Source of the DNA: Kryptolebias marmoratus
Lineage: Eukaryota > Chordata > Actinopteri > Cyprinodontiformes > Rivulidae
Assembly (NCBI RefSeq): GCF_001649575.2
Contig: NC_051441.1
Coordinates: 9,695,587-9,759,586 of the forward strand
Reading direction: 5' to 3'
Length of the DNA stretch: 64,000 nucleotides
Shown one piece after another: positions 36,271 through 50,530 of the stretch (its first letter is position 1; every line of letters begins with the position of its first letter). The notes beneath the pieces are model-generated. The model was not told where the DNA came from. It searched no databases and worked only from the letters and a program-made list of their open reading frames with translations. Made by a program: the position numbers and the translations under genes.

Positions 36271-37039
36271 ACCTGTTTTACATTACAGGCACAGCAAAAG
36301 TAACAGTAAACCTTGAGCCATTAAGCAAATACAACAAATCTGCTCTGAAGTCATATACTTTAGCTGACATGCATATATTGTAGGTGAAGAAAATCATAAA
36401 ATTTGAGCTGAATGGTGACCACAAGGAAGTATACCCAAAGCCTACAATGATTAGGATCTAGATACAATTTCCTGTTAATATGCAACAATTCACTTTAAAC
36501 CATCTGTTTGAATATTGTGCATGCACTGAAAACATATATCATCAAATAATAATTTATTGTATATGCACAATAAAGTCTCTTAGAATCACTATACTTGACA
36601 TCTGCTACAAATCTTATAAAGCTGATTTTGCTTACTGTTGCTTGTTTTAGTGTGTTGCATTTGTGACCAACCCACCCTACTGCAACCAAGCAAAGTACAA
36701 GTACAGCAAAAACTATCTAGGCTTACTACAGCAGTGGTTCTGTTTGTTTGCTTTAATAGAGTAAAATAGGTCATGCTATTGCATATGGGAAACATTGTAA
36801 GTCCCAACTAACATGTAAGCCACCAATGAGCTAATCTGACACAACCAATAGGGTGAAGCCCTGTTCACATTTATCACATTATTCTGCTTCTCTAGAGGAA
36901 ATCTTTCACTCAGAAGCTGAGCTTGGATATACATAGATCCATGTTTGAAGCTCTCTTTTTTTTCAATAATACACTGTATACTCAAAGATGAAGAAACACT
37001 GATCAATTCAAGGTGAAAGTAATGATTTTAAGTAACTGT

Positions 37040-37330
37040 AGTGCCGGAGGTCATGAGTGTGTAAACAGTCAAAGTTTTGGGTTCACTTTTCCCTGAAAAG
37101 CTTTTGGGCGGGTGCCTTCATCTCTCATCTCCATGAAATATAAGGCGCCACCATTAAGTTTACCTCTCTTTTGTCAGGCTTTGGGTTCCTGTCAACAGAC
37201 AAACCCTAACCCTCCTCTTGGCAGTTGACCCAGTTCTTTCAGGCATAGCTTTGCAACATGGAAGCCTTGGGCATATCCAGCACATTCATTATAGATTAAT
37301 CCTAGCTCATTACATCCCCAGAGTGGTGGG
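37040..37330. promoter_or_regulatory. candidate regulatory island
   Basis: Mixed block with GGGCGGGTGCC near 37107, TATAAGGCGCCACC near 37139 and TAGATTAATCCTAGC near 37291 (bicoid-type TAATCC), in AT-rich surroundings. Inferred from composition and motifs. Confidence 0.3.
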
Positions 37331-38259
37331 ATTACAAAATAAAAAAAAAAAAATACAAGAAATTAAGGTTATTTATGGAGAGTCCAGGGAATCTTTTGGT
37401 CATAGATGGCTTTTTACACCACTTGCGACACCATACACACAGTTAGGAACAGGAGTGAAGTAAGTTCTTGGCAAAATGAGCTAGTGTGGGTACCTGAGAG
37501 CTAAGGTTCCTGGCTTCCATAATTTAGGCTATTATAGCTCTTTTTCATTTTTCCATCCTTCTAACTTTCCATTTACTGCAGCACAGCCAGGTCACCATTT
37601 CACACAGCCGCTTCACATTGCAATGTTGTTTGCAACATGTTAATGCTGTTAATAAATCAAGTAGTTTTTAGATAAATAAATCACAATAAGCTTTTGTATT
37701 TTTACACTGTTTAATAGATTTTGCTCTCAAGCTACCCAGCTGCCTGATCTTTTGGCTAGTAGCACTAAAATTGGTATTCACAACGCATCCTCTCTGCTGG
37801 GTTCTCACCATAAATTTAGCTCCCAGAACAGTGACTTTAAAAAAGTTTAAACACTTCTTATTTTCTGATTGAGTGCATGCCTGTTTGCTTGGTCACATGT
37901 GAGATAACAGTGGTTGAGGTTATAAGGGTTCATTTTATTTTAAATGACGTTCTGCTCCACATTTCTCATAAAAAAGTTGCAGCTGGAATTTCCATATCTT
38001 TGACCTTTTCTGATGTTCAACCAAGTATTTTTGTTTATCTTTTTTTTGTGTGTGTGTGTTTGTTTTGTTTTCCTGGGAGTTTACAAGAAAGCTTTTGAAA
38101 CTGCCTCTCAGTTCTGTTCTTGTCAGACATTGACATTTTGTAATGCAGGTGGACAAATATTTATTTGGGATTTTTTTTAGTTCTTGCTGTCATGTGGGAA
38201 ACAAGCAACCATATGGCCAGGCTGAATATGAGGACAAGGGAATAAATGTGCTGAGACAG

Positions 38260-38470
38260 AAGTCGTGAATCCCCATTCCAAGTAGGAGCTAGGAATGTGT
38301 GAAATGCGTACTCTCCGTGGCTAAGGGGACTGCACCTCTTGAAGCCACAGGACGCTCCCAGCCAGCTCCGGAGAACAGAGAAGCACAGGCCACAGCGGTT
38401 TTAGCATACCACTCTAAAGTAAAGTGTCATGTTTATTGCGTCACAAGTGGAAATGAGAAAAAATGGAAGG
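38260..38470. promoter_or_regulatory. candidate regulatory island with paired TEAD-like sites
   Basis: CATTCC (38274-38279) and its inverse GGAATG (38292-38297) lie 12 bp apart; a CRE/C/EBP-like TTGCGTCA follows near 38436. Motif evidence only. Confidence 0.25.
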
Positions 38471-40859
38471 TGGCTTTAGACAGAGTGACAGACTCAGAAC
38501 TTCCCCTTTAAAGGCTGTTGAAAAAATGAATATGGGTGGAGCTGATTTCACTCAGGTCTGACAGACATGAGAATGTAGAGGGAAATGAAAGTAAATGTCT
38601 GTGTTCCGTCCACAGCGATGATGTCAAATAATCTTGTGAGAATCAAACATCTGATCATGCTGACTGTAATTTAAATCCCGACTTGCAATTTATATCAGTT
38701 GGAGGTTCAACAAAAAAAAACATCAAGTTTTACTGTCATGAACAAGTAAGATAGAACATGCAAACTACAATGAAAAAAAAGATTTACAGAAATTACATCA
38801 CATAAAAAAATGATTAAGTTAAAGGATTTTAAATTTGATGGAATGGTCTGATGAAAAAACTGTAAAACATTTATGTGTTTGAAATGCACTTCAACATAAA
38901 AACCCTAATAATTAAATGTCAAAACTGTTGTCCATAACCACAGCTCAGTAGATTTAGTTTTTGTTTTATTTATTTGTTTGTCTTTTGCTAGTGAAAAAGG
39001 TTTTGCTGTGAGAAGTGTTGATACAAATATTGAATGTTACTAAGACTAGATGACACTACCTGATGTTTTGCTGTTGCTGTTGCTGACTAATGCCAAAATG
39101 TTACCAATGCCACCAACTACACATGAAAAACTGTAAAGCACATGCATTGAAAGTCCCCAGTGAGAAGTGCACACGCTATGGGGGAAACACAGGAGCCACA
39201 ATACAAGGGTTTTTATTTCTGCAGTTTTTCTTGAGCGTGGCTGAACTCAGGTCCCAAACTGGGTATCAGTTTCCACTTTCCAGCTCCATATAACCCAACA
39301 AATTAGTTTGAATCAGATTTACTTGTGGGGCTTGTTCTTTCTTACCTCAGAGTGATTAAAGAATCATGACGCTTTCCTTTAAACAATGACAAACTGGACT
39401 CTCCTGCAGCTGCCTAATGTTACTGTATGGCTCGCCTGTTTTTATGTGAAAAGCTTTGCCGAATAGTTTCAGACCATAAATAAAATATTAGAATCAGTTT
39501 AGTGATTGGACAAAAATGTAATAATTAAAACCATTAATTCATTTATGCACTGGGTGCACTTGAATTAAAACTAAAATGTTCTTCATTATAAAATAGTTTG
39601 GAAAGTTTCTGTTTTTACAGCCAGGCTGCTAAGTTATTAATTGGCCACTTGCTGCTAGTTACAAACCAAGTTACCAATATGTTCCAAAGGAAAATGTCTT
39701 TATGTTTCATATTGCCCTCTATGTGAACTCAGTGATACACACAACCATTTTATGAACACTTAGAAGATGATATATGTAGACACACATGTGGTCATGAAAA
39801 ATACAATTTAAGGTGGATATGTTTATTAGAAAGTGATAATGTTCTGCAAGGAAATAATAAATCAATGGATATTTTTGTTCCTGAAAATGTTACAAAATTA
39901 CCTGTAATCTGAAATCATCAGTGGGAACATTATTTTATCAGAAAAGTCTTTAATGCATTTCACTTTGTTAACACTTGTTTGACATTATTTTTTAACATGA
40001 TACATGTGCAAAAAAATGCAAAAAAAGTTTAAAAATCTGAAGAAATTTTGAAGGGTACCAACGCAGATACTGCCCAAAATTCCAACATACATCATTTTTC
40101 TTGTATGTCAGAGATTTGACAAGTTAGAAAGACTTTCCACTTCAAATTTTGAAAAGACTTACATTTGGGTGTCTTCACCCTGTACTCTAGGGTGATTGAT
40201 ACACTGGGTGAGAGAAAACAAAAAATACCTAAAAGTTTTAAATTTGTAGAAGTAGGATCTAACAATCTGAACAAAAACAAAAGAAAAAGTGCCAAATAGT
40301 AATAAGGCTGCCTATTTACTGTACATATGAAATGGCACACTTGATATGCACCCTTATCAGTAACTACTATAACTCTGATCAATCATTTTTGATATTATAG
40401 ATCCAAAACCTTTAGCTTTTGAGTTTTTGGGAGGCGTTTGTAAGTTTTCTTTAATCTTTTCTTTCTGTTTTTTTTTTTTAATTTATGTTCATACTCAGGA
40501 CATAAAAGTAGTTCTAGCTAAGGGAATGTGACATTAAAAATTATATTACTATATATATAGAGAGAGATAGTTGTGATATTTTAGACTTTGTATGTTGGAT
40601 TTTAAACATAGAACACTTTAAATTTTGGTTCACCAGCTGTACTGTCCTCCAACAAATCTTGTGTGAAGTTTAAACACCTCAGTTAGTGCAGCACCTGATG
40701 GGAAAGTTAATCTGGAAGCTCCAGTGGTAGATGCTAAAATTATGGTGATTTAAACATTCTGGTTGCTCAATCTTAGTCAACTTGTTAAACAGTAAAAGGT
40801 CCCTCTCTTCCCATAAGAAAACCTCACACTATGCACTCTATACACACAATAATGCTGCA

Positions 40860-41365
40860 CAATAATATAAGATCTCTGAGTTCCTATTTATTAGACATTC
40901 CCATGGTATCAGCTGTCCTAGGTGCTTGCCAGGATGTTGCTGTCCCACACTGCCATTTCCTCCCAGGGCTGGATGATTGACAAAGACACAACAGGCCGCA
41001 GAGCCAAAAAAGACCCACTGCTGCTCTGCCAAGCACTCTGAGTTACGGAGCCATTCCCATACTGAACAAAGGCATGGGGCAACTGGAGATAGAGGGCCAT
41101 ATCAATTTCAGTTTTAATGAGCACCTTCTGTACTCCAGCTTAATAAGCAAAGATGCAAGCTATCATCTGTATGTGAATACTTCAAGAAACATGAAAAAAC
41201 ATTTTATGATTGAGGTTGTTATTCTAAGACCAACCTGGAGTCAGGCGAGGGCAGATTTATACTTTGATAATGACAGCTCATTTTATACGGATGTCAGTAA
41301 ATCATGTCTTTTAGATATCATATTTATCTCAACGCAGCATAAAACACAACTACACTGGAAGTGAG
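40860..41365. promoter_or_regulatory. candidate regulatory island
   Basis: Non-repetitive block with TGATTGACAAAG (near 40974; PBX/MEIS-like next to SOX-like), two CATTCCCAT motifs and AACAAAGG near 41064. A 96-codon frame at 41074-41364 has no recognisable domain. Confidence 0.3.
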
Positions 41366-41501
41366 TGAACTTCTTCAGAAAAAAAATAAAAATAAAATAA
41401 TAGCAGACATGTTCAATGACTTCAGGCCCACCTTTGTTATAAACATCTGCATGTTATCCAGCTTACAGCAATGAGACATGACCAAGATGCCCTCCACCCC
41501 T

Positions 41502-41512
<11 letters not shown>

Positions 41513-41535
<23 letters not shown>
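41513..41535 (+). repeat. (CA)n microsatellite
   Basis: About 11-12 CA units. Confidence 0.95.
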
Positions 41536-41538
<3 letters not shown>

Positions 41539-41849
41539 GTTTCACATCTTGCAGGGCAGCTTCAGAAAGTGATACCATCAGATGGTGGTGATAGCATCAT
41601 ATGCAGGCTCCCAAACAACCCTCCATGAACAATATTGCTTAATTTATTCCTCTCAGTTTCTTCCCCTGAGTTCCACTGAGTGTACGTAAGCTTTGGTTCT
41701 GTTAAGCAGATACATTTTTTTTTTTACATTTGGGCCTCCCCTATTTTAAAACAGTTTCATTTCCATGTTGATGACACTCACATCTGTGCGTGTCTGTGTG
41801 TGTGTGTGTTTAGATACCACACGTAAGCCTTTGTGATTCAGTGCAGAAG

Positions 41850-41994
41850 CTGATGAGCTCATCAGATTTGAGGGAGATGACCTGTTTGACAGGTGTTGTT
41901 AATGTTTGAGTAAGTGTAGATCTGCTTGAGCAGACTCACAGGCCAACAGTTGACTATTATTAAAGAAAACATACTGCCATCACTATAGTGATGG
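41850..41994. promoter_or_regulatory. palindrome-dense module
   Basis: Four exact inverted repeats fall in 145 bp: CTGATGAGCTCATCAG (41850-41865), CCTGT-TTG-ACAGG (41881-41893), TCTGCT-TG-AGCAGA (41921-41934) and CCATCACTATAGTGATGG (41977-41994). This suggests several sites for dimeric factors. Function unknown. Confidence 0.35.
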
Positions 41995-42369
41995 TGGTGC
42001 TCCAACATGGCTGCTGGGAGCGCTGACACCCACAGGGTTTAACAACATGTCATCTCTCCACCCCATTATCCATTTTGTTGTTTTTGTTGCTGAAAGACCA
42101 GAAAGTTCATTAATGCTACTTCTCTCTTATTACTGCTTTCTTTTTTACCACATTGTTCTTCGTTTATGAAAATGAAAGTACTCATAATTTTACCTGTTTC
42201 AAATCACATTTGACAAAGATAGCATCTCCAGGCATCCTTTTAGATTTTCCAAATCATTAAATTGAATATTTTCAGAACTGAACTAACATTATAGCAGCTT
42301 CAAACAATTTCGGTAATTGAATAGAGGAGATTTTAATTGCTCAACAAACAAGAAGACGTGCTTAATTTT

Positions 42370-42550
42370 AGGCTGGCAAGTGCAACCCAGTATCACCACT
42401 GTCACTCCATGTAATGTCAAGGCAAACAATGGAGAAGCTTGAATAAGCCATAATGGTGTCATCCACAAGAAGTCACATTCAGTTCTCCGAATGGCTCAGA
42501 TTGCTTCTCATTATTATTAGCCTGTTTGAAAAGAGACTGCGTTAAAAAAA
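42370..42550. promoter_or_regulatory. candidate regulatory island with SOX-like site
   Basis: Contains AAACAATGG (near 42425), GCCATAATGG and ATTATTATTAGCC in a non-repetitive block. Could mediate SOX-dependent or autoregulatory input; inferred. Confidence 0.25.
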
Positions 42551-45500
42551 AAGGTAAATGTGCCTGTGTGAAATAATTCTTGATAAAGGGAGTATAATTC
42601 AACTCATAAAAAAACATATTTTTAAAACCAGTCAAATTTACATTTTATATTTCACAAAGTTAATCAGCTTTTATTTCAGTTGACACTAGATGCAAGACAG
42701 CATGCTGAACTGAGTACAATTCAATCACATTTACATCTACAGGAAATGCAGATCTTAAATTAAATAGAGGAAACTAAAACAAACAAGTGGGGAGCAGAAC
42801 CTTGTAGTGAGGTTCATTGAATTATTGAACCATCTGTAGTTTTATTTACAAGTCAGGAATCTGTAAGATAATTTCTGAGTGATGTGATAGTGCACTTTTC
42901 ACTCATATAAAATCATTACCCCACTTCTTTCACAACTAAATGGTGCCAAACCTTTATAGTATGATAATAAAAACTCCCACCACCTCCACCCATATCCTTT
43001 CATTTTATCCTCCTTCCCTTTTGTTTATTTATTTATTTTCCTGATTTTTAAATCGATTGGATTGTAAACCAGTTAGATTGAGTATTACTGAAATCTGAAG
43101 ACAGATTTGTGGTGATTTTGGAAACAAAAGGGCTTTTAAAGTGGTCCACACAACAAAACTGTTACATTTCATTGCATGAATGAGCTTTGAAAAGCTCACT
43201 TGATCCAATCTGTTCATGAGCCTCTATTGTCAAAACACTTCTGGATAAAAAGCAGAATACCGTTATTGTGTTTTGCCAACATCCAAAAACAGAGTGATGC
43301 ATTATCACTCTTTATTTCTCCTAATCGCTCACCTTAGTTCACAGTTCTCAAATGTGCACACCAGTTTGTGTAAGTGTGCAAACACAAGCACAGCTTCAAC
43401 AGAGCTGTCGGATACAGAGCTGCTGACAGTTCCTTTAGAACGATACTCTCCGGCTACAATGACAGGCCAAACAAGTCTGAGCAGTGCACTGTGTATTCAT
43501 GCACTTTTTCATCACACTTGGCCTGAGGCCTTCGACACAGTAGGCAGCAGGAGCAGGGTGGGGCACAGCATACTTACTACTGTGGCACCAGACCTGGCAA
43601 GGCAGCAGAACACTCACAGCTACGCCACAAACTACAGGCTCTCAGATTTACCTTATATACACATCTTAAGTCCATCTTGCAAATTGTCACACTAAGAGAA
43701 TTTATTTGTGTTCTTATTGTACATTTGGTTTGTGCTCTAAACTCTTAAAAGCTTTAGTGTAACTCAAAACAGGACCTACTTGCTTAGGTCAGTGGAGAAA
43801 CAAAAGCAACTCTGTTGTTTTTTTTCTCCTTTTACTGACTACTGACAAACATAAAAATCCCTTGATTTGACTCCTGTTTCATTCCCAAGTTGTTGTGCAT
43901 CTCCAAGACAACATCTATATAAGCCTGTCCTCCCAGTGAACTGTGCTCTGTGCCCTGACGAAGTGAAGGGGAACAACAGCCCTCATGGCTGCGAGACAGG
44001 TAAATTGCACTGGGAAACAAGGCGCTGTTTGTCAGACAGAAACATGACACGTTCTAATGCAGGAAGCAAGTTTTTTTTCTTTTTCTTTTCACTCTTACTG
44101 TAAAATAAAGAAATAAACCCTGAGCAGAAGGGGCATTATAGAAACAATACTGGCACCTTTGTGTCTGTGAAGGTGTTATAACAAGATAATGTATGACTGA
44201 CAAGCAATATGTTCCCAAGAACCTTCATGTCTCATCATGTGTAAAGGTTCAGCACTGATTGAACAACAGGGGAAAATTACCAATCAGCTTTATATGGGGC
44301 AGGAAAATTGCCTTCGGAGTTGGCTCATGCAGTAACCAAACCATTGAAGTGTAACAGTCATTGCAAAGCACACATACAAGAAAACCTAATCGTTCTCCTC
44401 GATTTTATTTATAATGTCACAGTAAATACTAAATCAGTGCATCCAACATATCTACTCTAGGGGGTTTTCGTTTTACTTTGTTGCTACTTCTATGCCCTAT
44501 GAGAGAGATCCCTTTCTCACCAAATGTGTGTGCCAAAAGTCTCAGCAGCCATTAAATCTCTGTCTCTTTATATATGTCTAAACTTGATCTAGAGCAAAGA
44601 CAAGCTTGCAGGCCAGTGATAAAGAAACATGTTGTATTTGGTGTCTTCAGTGAGCGGTTTGGCTCAAGAATTGATACCCTTATATGATGTGTAATACTAC
44701 CTAAACATAAAAGCTGTAATCATATAGTCAATTTGACAGTGATGGTGGATGCTAACACATTACGTCATCACATTACATTGGAATGCCAAGAGAAAAGAAA
44801 CCAATGATTTTTGGTGTCTGGGAAAGTTCGTCCAGCATGCATGGATGAGATCTTGAGAGACTGAAAACTGGGTAATGCATGAGTGTGATATAGATCCCAT
44901 ATGTCCCTCCACTCTTCTATAGACCAGAAGATAGAAGGATGATGAGGTGTTAAGATGTCAGATTCCTGAAAGAACTTTGGCTGATACAAGAGACAAATAG
45001 GAACAGAAGGGGAAGGAGAAGGAATTGGAGCTAGGTGTGATGAGAGAGATTTAAAAGCAGTTCACATGCAACATGCCAAGAGTTAGGCTGGGGCACACAG
45101 TCTATGACCTCACTGCATCAGCCCCTCCGCTTTTGTGGTTTTGTTTGGGAAAGATCAAGAAAACCAAAATGAAGCACAGAACATGGAGGTGGGATGTCAG
45201 CCCAAAAAGTGAGCCTGAGCCAACCAAGTGCTTGTGGTTGTCTCGTCTGGTCAGCACTGGGCAAGGCATAAAATTGCCCCACCCATCATGGAAGACTTAC
45301 TGTATCCTGGTTTCTCACATAGCTCAGAAGCGAGAAACCCCTCTTTCTCCAGACACTAGAAGAACTGACCTGCTATGCTGAAGTACTGGTGCAGAAGGTG
45401 AAGCCAAAACAAAGACCACAGCCAACAGGCAATTGATGTAAGACTACTGCTCTGCACTAACATAGTAGAGCAAGTGGAATGACCATTAAAGACCATTACG

Positions 45501-48500
45501 GGCAGTACTCCTGGTGGATGAATAGGATAAAAAGTATGCTTCAGTAATAAATTTAGCTCTGCTTTCACTGACAGTAGATGCTGGTGATGCAATCTCATTA
45601 TAAGTTCACGTTTGCTTGGTTATTCTTTATTTTATTCTTTTCCAAAAAGATAAGAGTATATTTGATTGTACAAGGCATCCAATTACAGAAGGATCTCTTA
45701 GTTTTCTTAGTTTCTTGGTTTAAAGGTTTGACAATGGACTTGTGGCAGCATTCCCACCATTAGAAAGCCATCTTTCTCTTTGTAGATTTTATTTCTCTCC
45801 CACAGAGCTGAACTTTCTACAGAAGCCTAATCTGGCCACAGTCAAGATGCTAAACAGTCCCAGGTGTTTTCAGAGCTAAGCTAACAAAGTGGGCCCACCT
45901 AGACAGCAAGATCATTTGAGCTTACCTCAAACTGTGGCAGCCCTCACCCAAGGATGCAAACTTGACCATAAAAGTAATGTGTTTCAATTGGGCTAACCCT
46001 TAGACAAGCATGTCTGCTCATGCTTTATATTAGATGTTGGTAATAAACCGTAAATCCCAATTCATGTGCACCAAAGCTGATTTGTCTTGTCAAGACTTTT
46101 TATTAGCATGTTCCAATAAATACTGAAATGAGAAATGTGAAAACAATATTATGTAATCTCTGTCTTGCACTTTCTGCATTACCCACAATGCTTTTTGATT
46201 ATGCACAAGGATGATTTCATTTGTGTACTTAGTGAAATTTAGCAGGGGGAATTACTCAGCTTTCAGTGTGAGTTGCTGATCTAAATGGTCCAAATATCTT
46301 TAGTCGCTATCAGATAAAATCATATGCGGCACAGAGAAGTAAAGATGTTTGTAAATTCTTCACCAGCATTGTGTCTTAACAGTCAGGTGTGAGTGTTTAA
46401 TAATGGAAGCAAATGTGGTCTCCATACACTTCTTTGGCCACATGCCAGCAGTTTCTGAGGGCAATGCGCATGCAGACAGGGGCAAGTAAAGGGTGGGGTA
46501 AAGTGGCTACGTGCCTGCAGCATGGTTTCCCAAACCAGGCCAGCGGGAGAAGGGAAGTGAAAGGAGGATAAGGTGGCAAAGATGTCATATGATAACTCTT
46601 CCATACAGTGCACTTGGCTCTGCCTCCATGCTCTGCATGGAGATATGTCATGTGCGTTATGCACGACTGCCTACCAGGAACAAGGTAAATAACACGTAAT
46701 TCCTTCTGTATCAAAATCATCACAGCTCTTCTCATATGAATACTCTCTTATAAACTCTCCTCCACTTTACCTAGCTCTTTGAGAACCTTCTAACTTCTAA
46801 CTCTTATCTCCCTTTTTCTTTTTTTTTGTTCTTCCCTCAAGCTTTCATAAAACCAGTGGCTCTAGACAGCAGCACATATTATGACATCATTGTTTCCCCA
46901 GCCTCTATCACCACATCACCCTAAAAGTCTTTGTCATTATCTCATCTGGCATCAGGCCTGAGATTTGTTGACAGTGTTCTTTACCCTTCCATCCTCTATT
47001 AAGACATATAAGCCTGTATGCACTTATATACACACTAATTGCAACTTCTACCCCGGAGATGGAGCCGAGGTGTGCAGCAGGCAGTGCTGTAAAAACATGT
47101 CACCACACATTCACTTTTTTAGAGGCAAATTTAATGTGCCGAGCTTGTCTAAACCTGAGCAAAGGAGACAGCACAAAGCATCTGTACGTCTTTCAATTCG
47201 ACAGTAATCTTTTTTATATCAGTTTACATCAGCAATACCAAGCAAACAAATGTGCAGGAAAGGAGACACATCTCCTTGGCTTTATCTTCTTGTGCAGCTG
47301 CAACACTTAGATTAGATCAAAATCACCAGTGTAAACCCCTAAAAGACATAAATAAACTCCACCAGCACCAAACCTAAAGCATTGCAAAAGATGTCTATTT
47401 GTAAATAATGTTTTTTTCTTCTGACCAGAGCAGTATCATTTCATTGTACATCTTTAATGTTTTTTTTGTTTATTTTTTAGCTCTTTAGTTGCTGTGCGCC
47501 AGGGTCAACCTCAGGCTAACTGATGTCATCTGATCATGAAGCCTGATTTGTTGCTATGCTTCTGTATCTGTAGCTGTCTCATTCATTTGCTGTTTGTTTT
47601 TCAACCCATATAGAGACAAGATTCTTGTCAGAACTCATGCATGACATCATGACAGAGAAGCAGCTCATTAGCAAGTGAGGTTATGGACAGGTACAACCAT
47701 CTTTCGACAAAAAGTAGATCAGGAAAAGCTTGAAAAGTGTACAGTGCATCCAGCAGGCCTTGAGTTATAAGGCAAAAAAGCTCCAGTTTAAAGCAGTATC
47801 CCAAAAGAGAGTGTAAAGTTAATGTCTTTATGTCTACTGATTATCTTTAGAAACACAAATCTCAACAAACAAACAAAAAGCTTTTACAATAAAAGAAGTT
47901 GTGAGCACATTTATGTTTAAAACTTCTTTTAGAAGAGAATTTTCATCATGTTGAGTCATATTTATATTGCAGAAAACACATTTAAAACTATTTTATGGCA
48001 TAATATTTCAGTGCAGCAATAAGAATTACATTTCTTTACATATCACTTTAACAGTGTCTATGTTCAAATGAGTGATCAGTGAGTGATGAGCAAGTGTGTG
48101 GGTGGGCAACCAGGGAAGAATTAGAAAAAGCATGTAAAACAAGTATTGTTTCCTGTCTGTTTCTTGAGGCTTTACACAAAGAACAACAAAACATGTGTTC
48201 AAGGACCTCTGGTAATCTAGTATCATTCTTAAACATTAAGTTTGGCTGTGTAAGATGATTACTTATTAGGTGCTCAAAATGTGCATGTAAAATGCTACAA
48301 AAGCAGAAATTGAGCCAATATGTTGATAACTGTTGAGAAAATTGCACGTGCATGCAAGCGCCCCATCTGCAGTTGCACATCAAAAAAAAAAAAAAGAGGG
48401 AGGAGGTGAAGAACTGCATGGTGCTGCTTAGCGAGGAGGCAGTGGGTGGTAGAGGTGGAAGTGCAGTGGAGATAATCCTCGGCTTTTGCCCTAAGACCTG

Positions 48501-49760
48501 TGCATGCAGGCCAGATCAGGGGCTGAGGGAGGGGTGGTGCTACCCGGTGGCAGTCTCCTAACCCTGAGCCCCCCCACCTGACCATCTTGGCAGCCTTCTC
48601 AGCCTGCTGCCTTGAAAATTCAACCTTCAACTTCAATCAAGAGGGGCTAATGCTGATTCTAGCTGAACAGACTCTGAGCCAACTTTTGGTGTGACTGTGG
48701 TCTAAACTGCCCCACAAAAATATGGACACCATGAAAGTTTTACTCATAGGAGGGGGGTCCAATTCTTGCTCACCTTAGGTTTCATCTCTTCTAACTTACA
48801 TAAATGATTCATACTATTTGTAAGTGAGTGTCTTGAGTTGCATAATAATGGCAATTGTTACCAGCGAGTAAAAATGTAGTGTCCCATGTATCAGTAAGCA
48901 GGACATGGGGGTCAGTGGGTTAATGTGTTCAGTATGGCAATGGGTTTGGCCCAGGGGAGAGATGAAACTGAAAGGTTAAATTGGAGGCCAAAAGGTCAGG
49001 TAACCCCAGAACACCACTCCAGGCCAAGCCCCAATTCAGCTGGAGACCCTGAGGAGAGGTCTTCAACCCACACGCTACCCTGAACTGCAGTTGGGAGGAC
49101 CAGCTGTTACTAGGAGCAACAGAGAGAAGGAGAGGTTAAGAAGAAGCTCACATGACAGGATGTGCACCAGTCCCAAAACACTTTTTTACTCTACAGAGAG
49201 CATAGTTTTGTTCATTTAAAACTAATCCTCTCAGAAAAGATGACGTTTTGTCATTCCTATGTAAACATGGGAGACAGATATAAAAAATGTCTTTAAATGG
49301 TTTTAAATGATCCCAATTTCAGAGCTGGGTCTAAATGTCAAATCAAACAAACAAAACATTTGTCTGGCTCCTCAACCAATCATAACCTCTTGATAACCCT
49401 CCCACCTCCACCGCTGTCATTATGGTCATCACACTAATCATGTGATATGTGAATCTTGGCTCCAGCTGTGAAGCCACAGCTTCACTCTGCTGATCTGAGT
49501 GACTCCAACCCACCCCGGTTGTAAACACATAAAGAAGAGTTTAGTACATGTTAGGCCGTAGGGATTCTTCAGATAGTTAGGCTGACTGTTTTCTCAGTCT
49601 ACACCATAAATTTACTATCACTTCCTTTTTCACAACATATCATGTAATCTCTTACTTTCCCTTTGTCAGGGGAGTTCCGGGGTGAAATGTGATAAGATCA
49701 GGAAAAGATAGTTTGACGTAGATGTTGTTTGTCTTTTGCAAGAAAATGTTAAGAAGTGAA

Positions 49761-50266
49761 TTAAAGGAAAAGTTCAATCTTTTTTGAAGTGGGGTTCTGT
49801 GGACAGGTCATGGACAATTAAAGTTTAAATTCTTTGAACAATCTCAGTTTGGAGAAATAGACTTTAATTCTGACAAGACTGAGGTATTATCGGCTCCACA
49901 CTAAAGTAGATTGTTGAGATGTTAAAATAGCTCCAATCTCAAAATCCTCATATAATGCCATTTTATACACCTTTACACCACTATCAGTTGTGCACTGCAC
50001 ATTTTTTCACTTGTATTTGTATGTTTTGTTGTTGTTGTTTGCAGTGGCATCTAGCTGTAGCATCATCAATGCAACCTGGGGTATATTTTATGTGCTAGAG
50101 TATCATATTTTATAGCTAGAATGACCATGCAACCAAGTAGAATAACCATGTAATTTAAAATTGATGGCAATCAAAAACTTAAAATATAGCATTCTCATAA
50201 AGAACTATGATTTAAAAATAACCTTTATAACCGTTTCAGTTGAAAGGATCTGACCTGTTCCTTTAA
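49761..50266 (+). repeat. dispersed repeat family A, copy 3 (apparently full length)
   Basis: Left end TTAAAGGAAAAG, right end CTGTTCCTTTAA: an imperfect terminal inverted repeat with TTAA at both extremes. About 506 bp and no coding capacity, so a non-autonomous element. A TTAA target duplication would point to a piggyBac-like transposase, but the rest of the ends is not diagnostic. Confidence 0.7.
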
Positions 50267-50399
50267 AGTTGGGAAAGTAGGGTTAAATTAGTGGTAAGGG
50301 TTTAGGTTCTCACAGAACAGAAAAGCAGATAATGAAACTGTAATTAGACCAAAAGTTGTTTGTATTGTTTGTTGTTTATATCCCATGAGAAAGTGGACC

Positions 50400-50530
50400 T
50401 GATCCTGTCTCTTGCTAGATTACAATTAAAATGCAAAGACGATCGTGCCATTCAAGTCGTTTCAGGTGGAGATGGGACTTTTTGCTAAAGGTCCTTCTCA
50501 GGAGGATTCAACGTGAGAATGCTTTTTAAT
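50400..50530. promoter_or_regulatory. candidate regulatory island
   Basis: ACAATTAAAATGCAAAGACG near 50424 combines SOX-, homeodomain- and POU-like motifs. It lies just past repeat family A copy 3. Confidence 0.2.

Noticed and set aside
43273..43695. 140-codon + strand frame
   Set aside because: No domain or homology recognised and no splice or promoter context; treated as chance.
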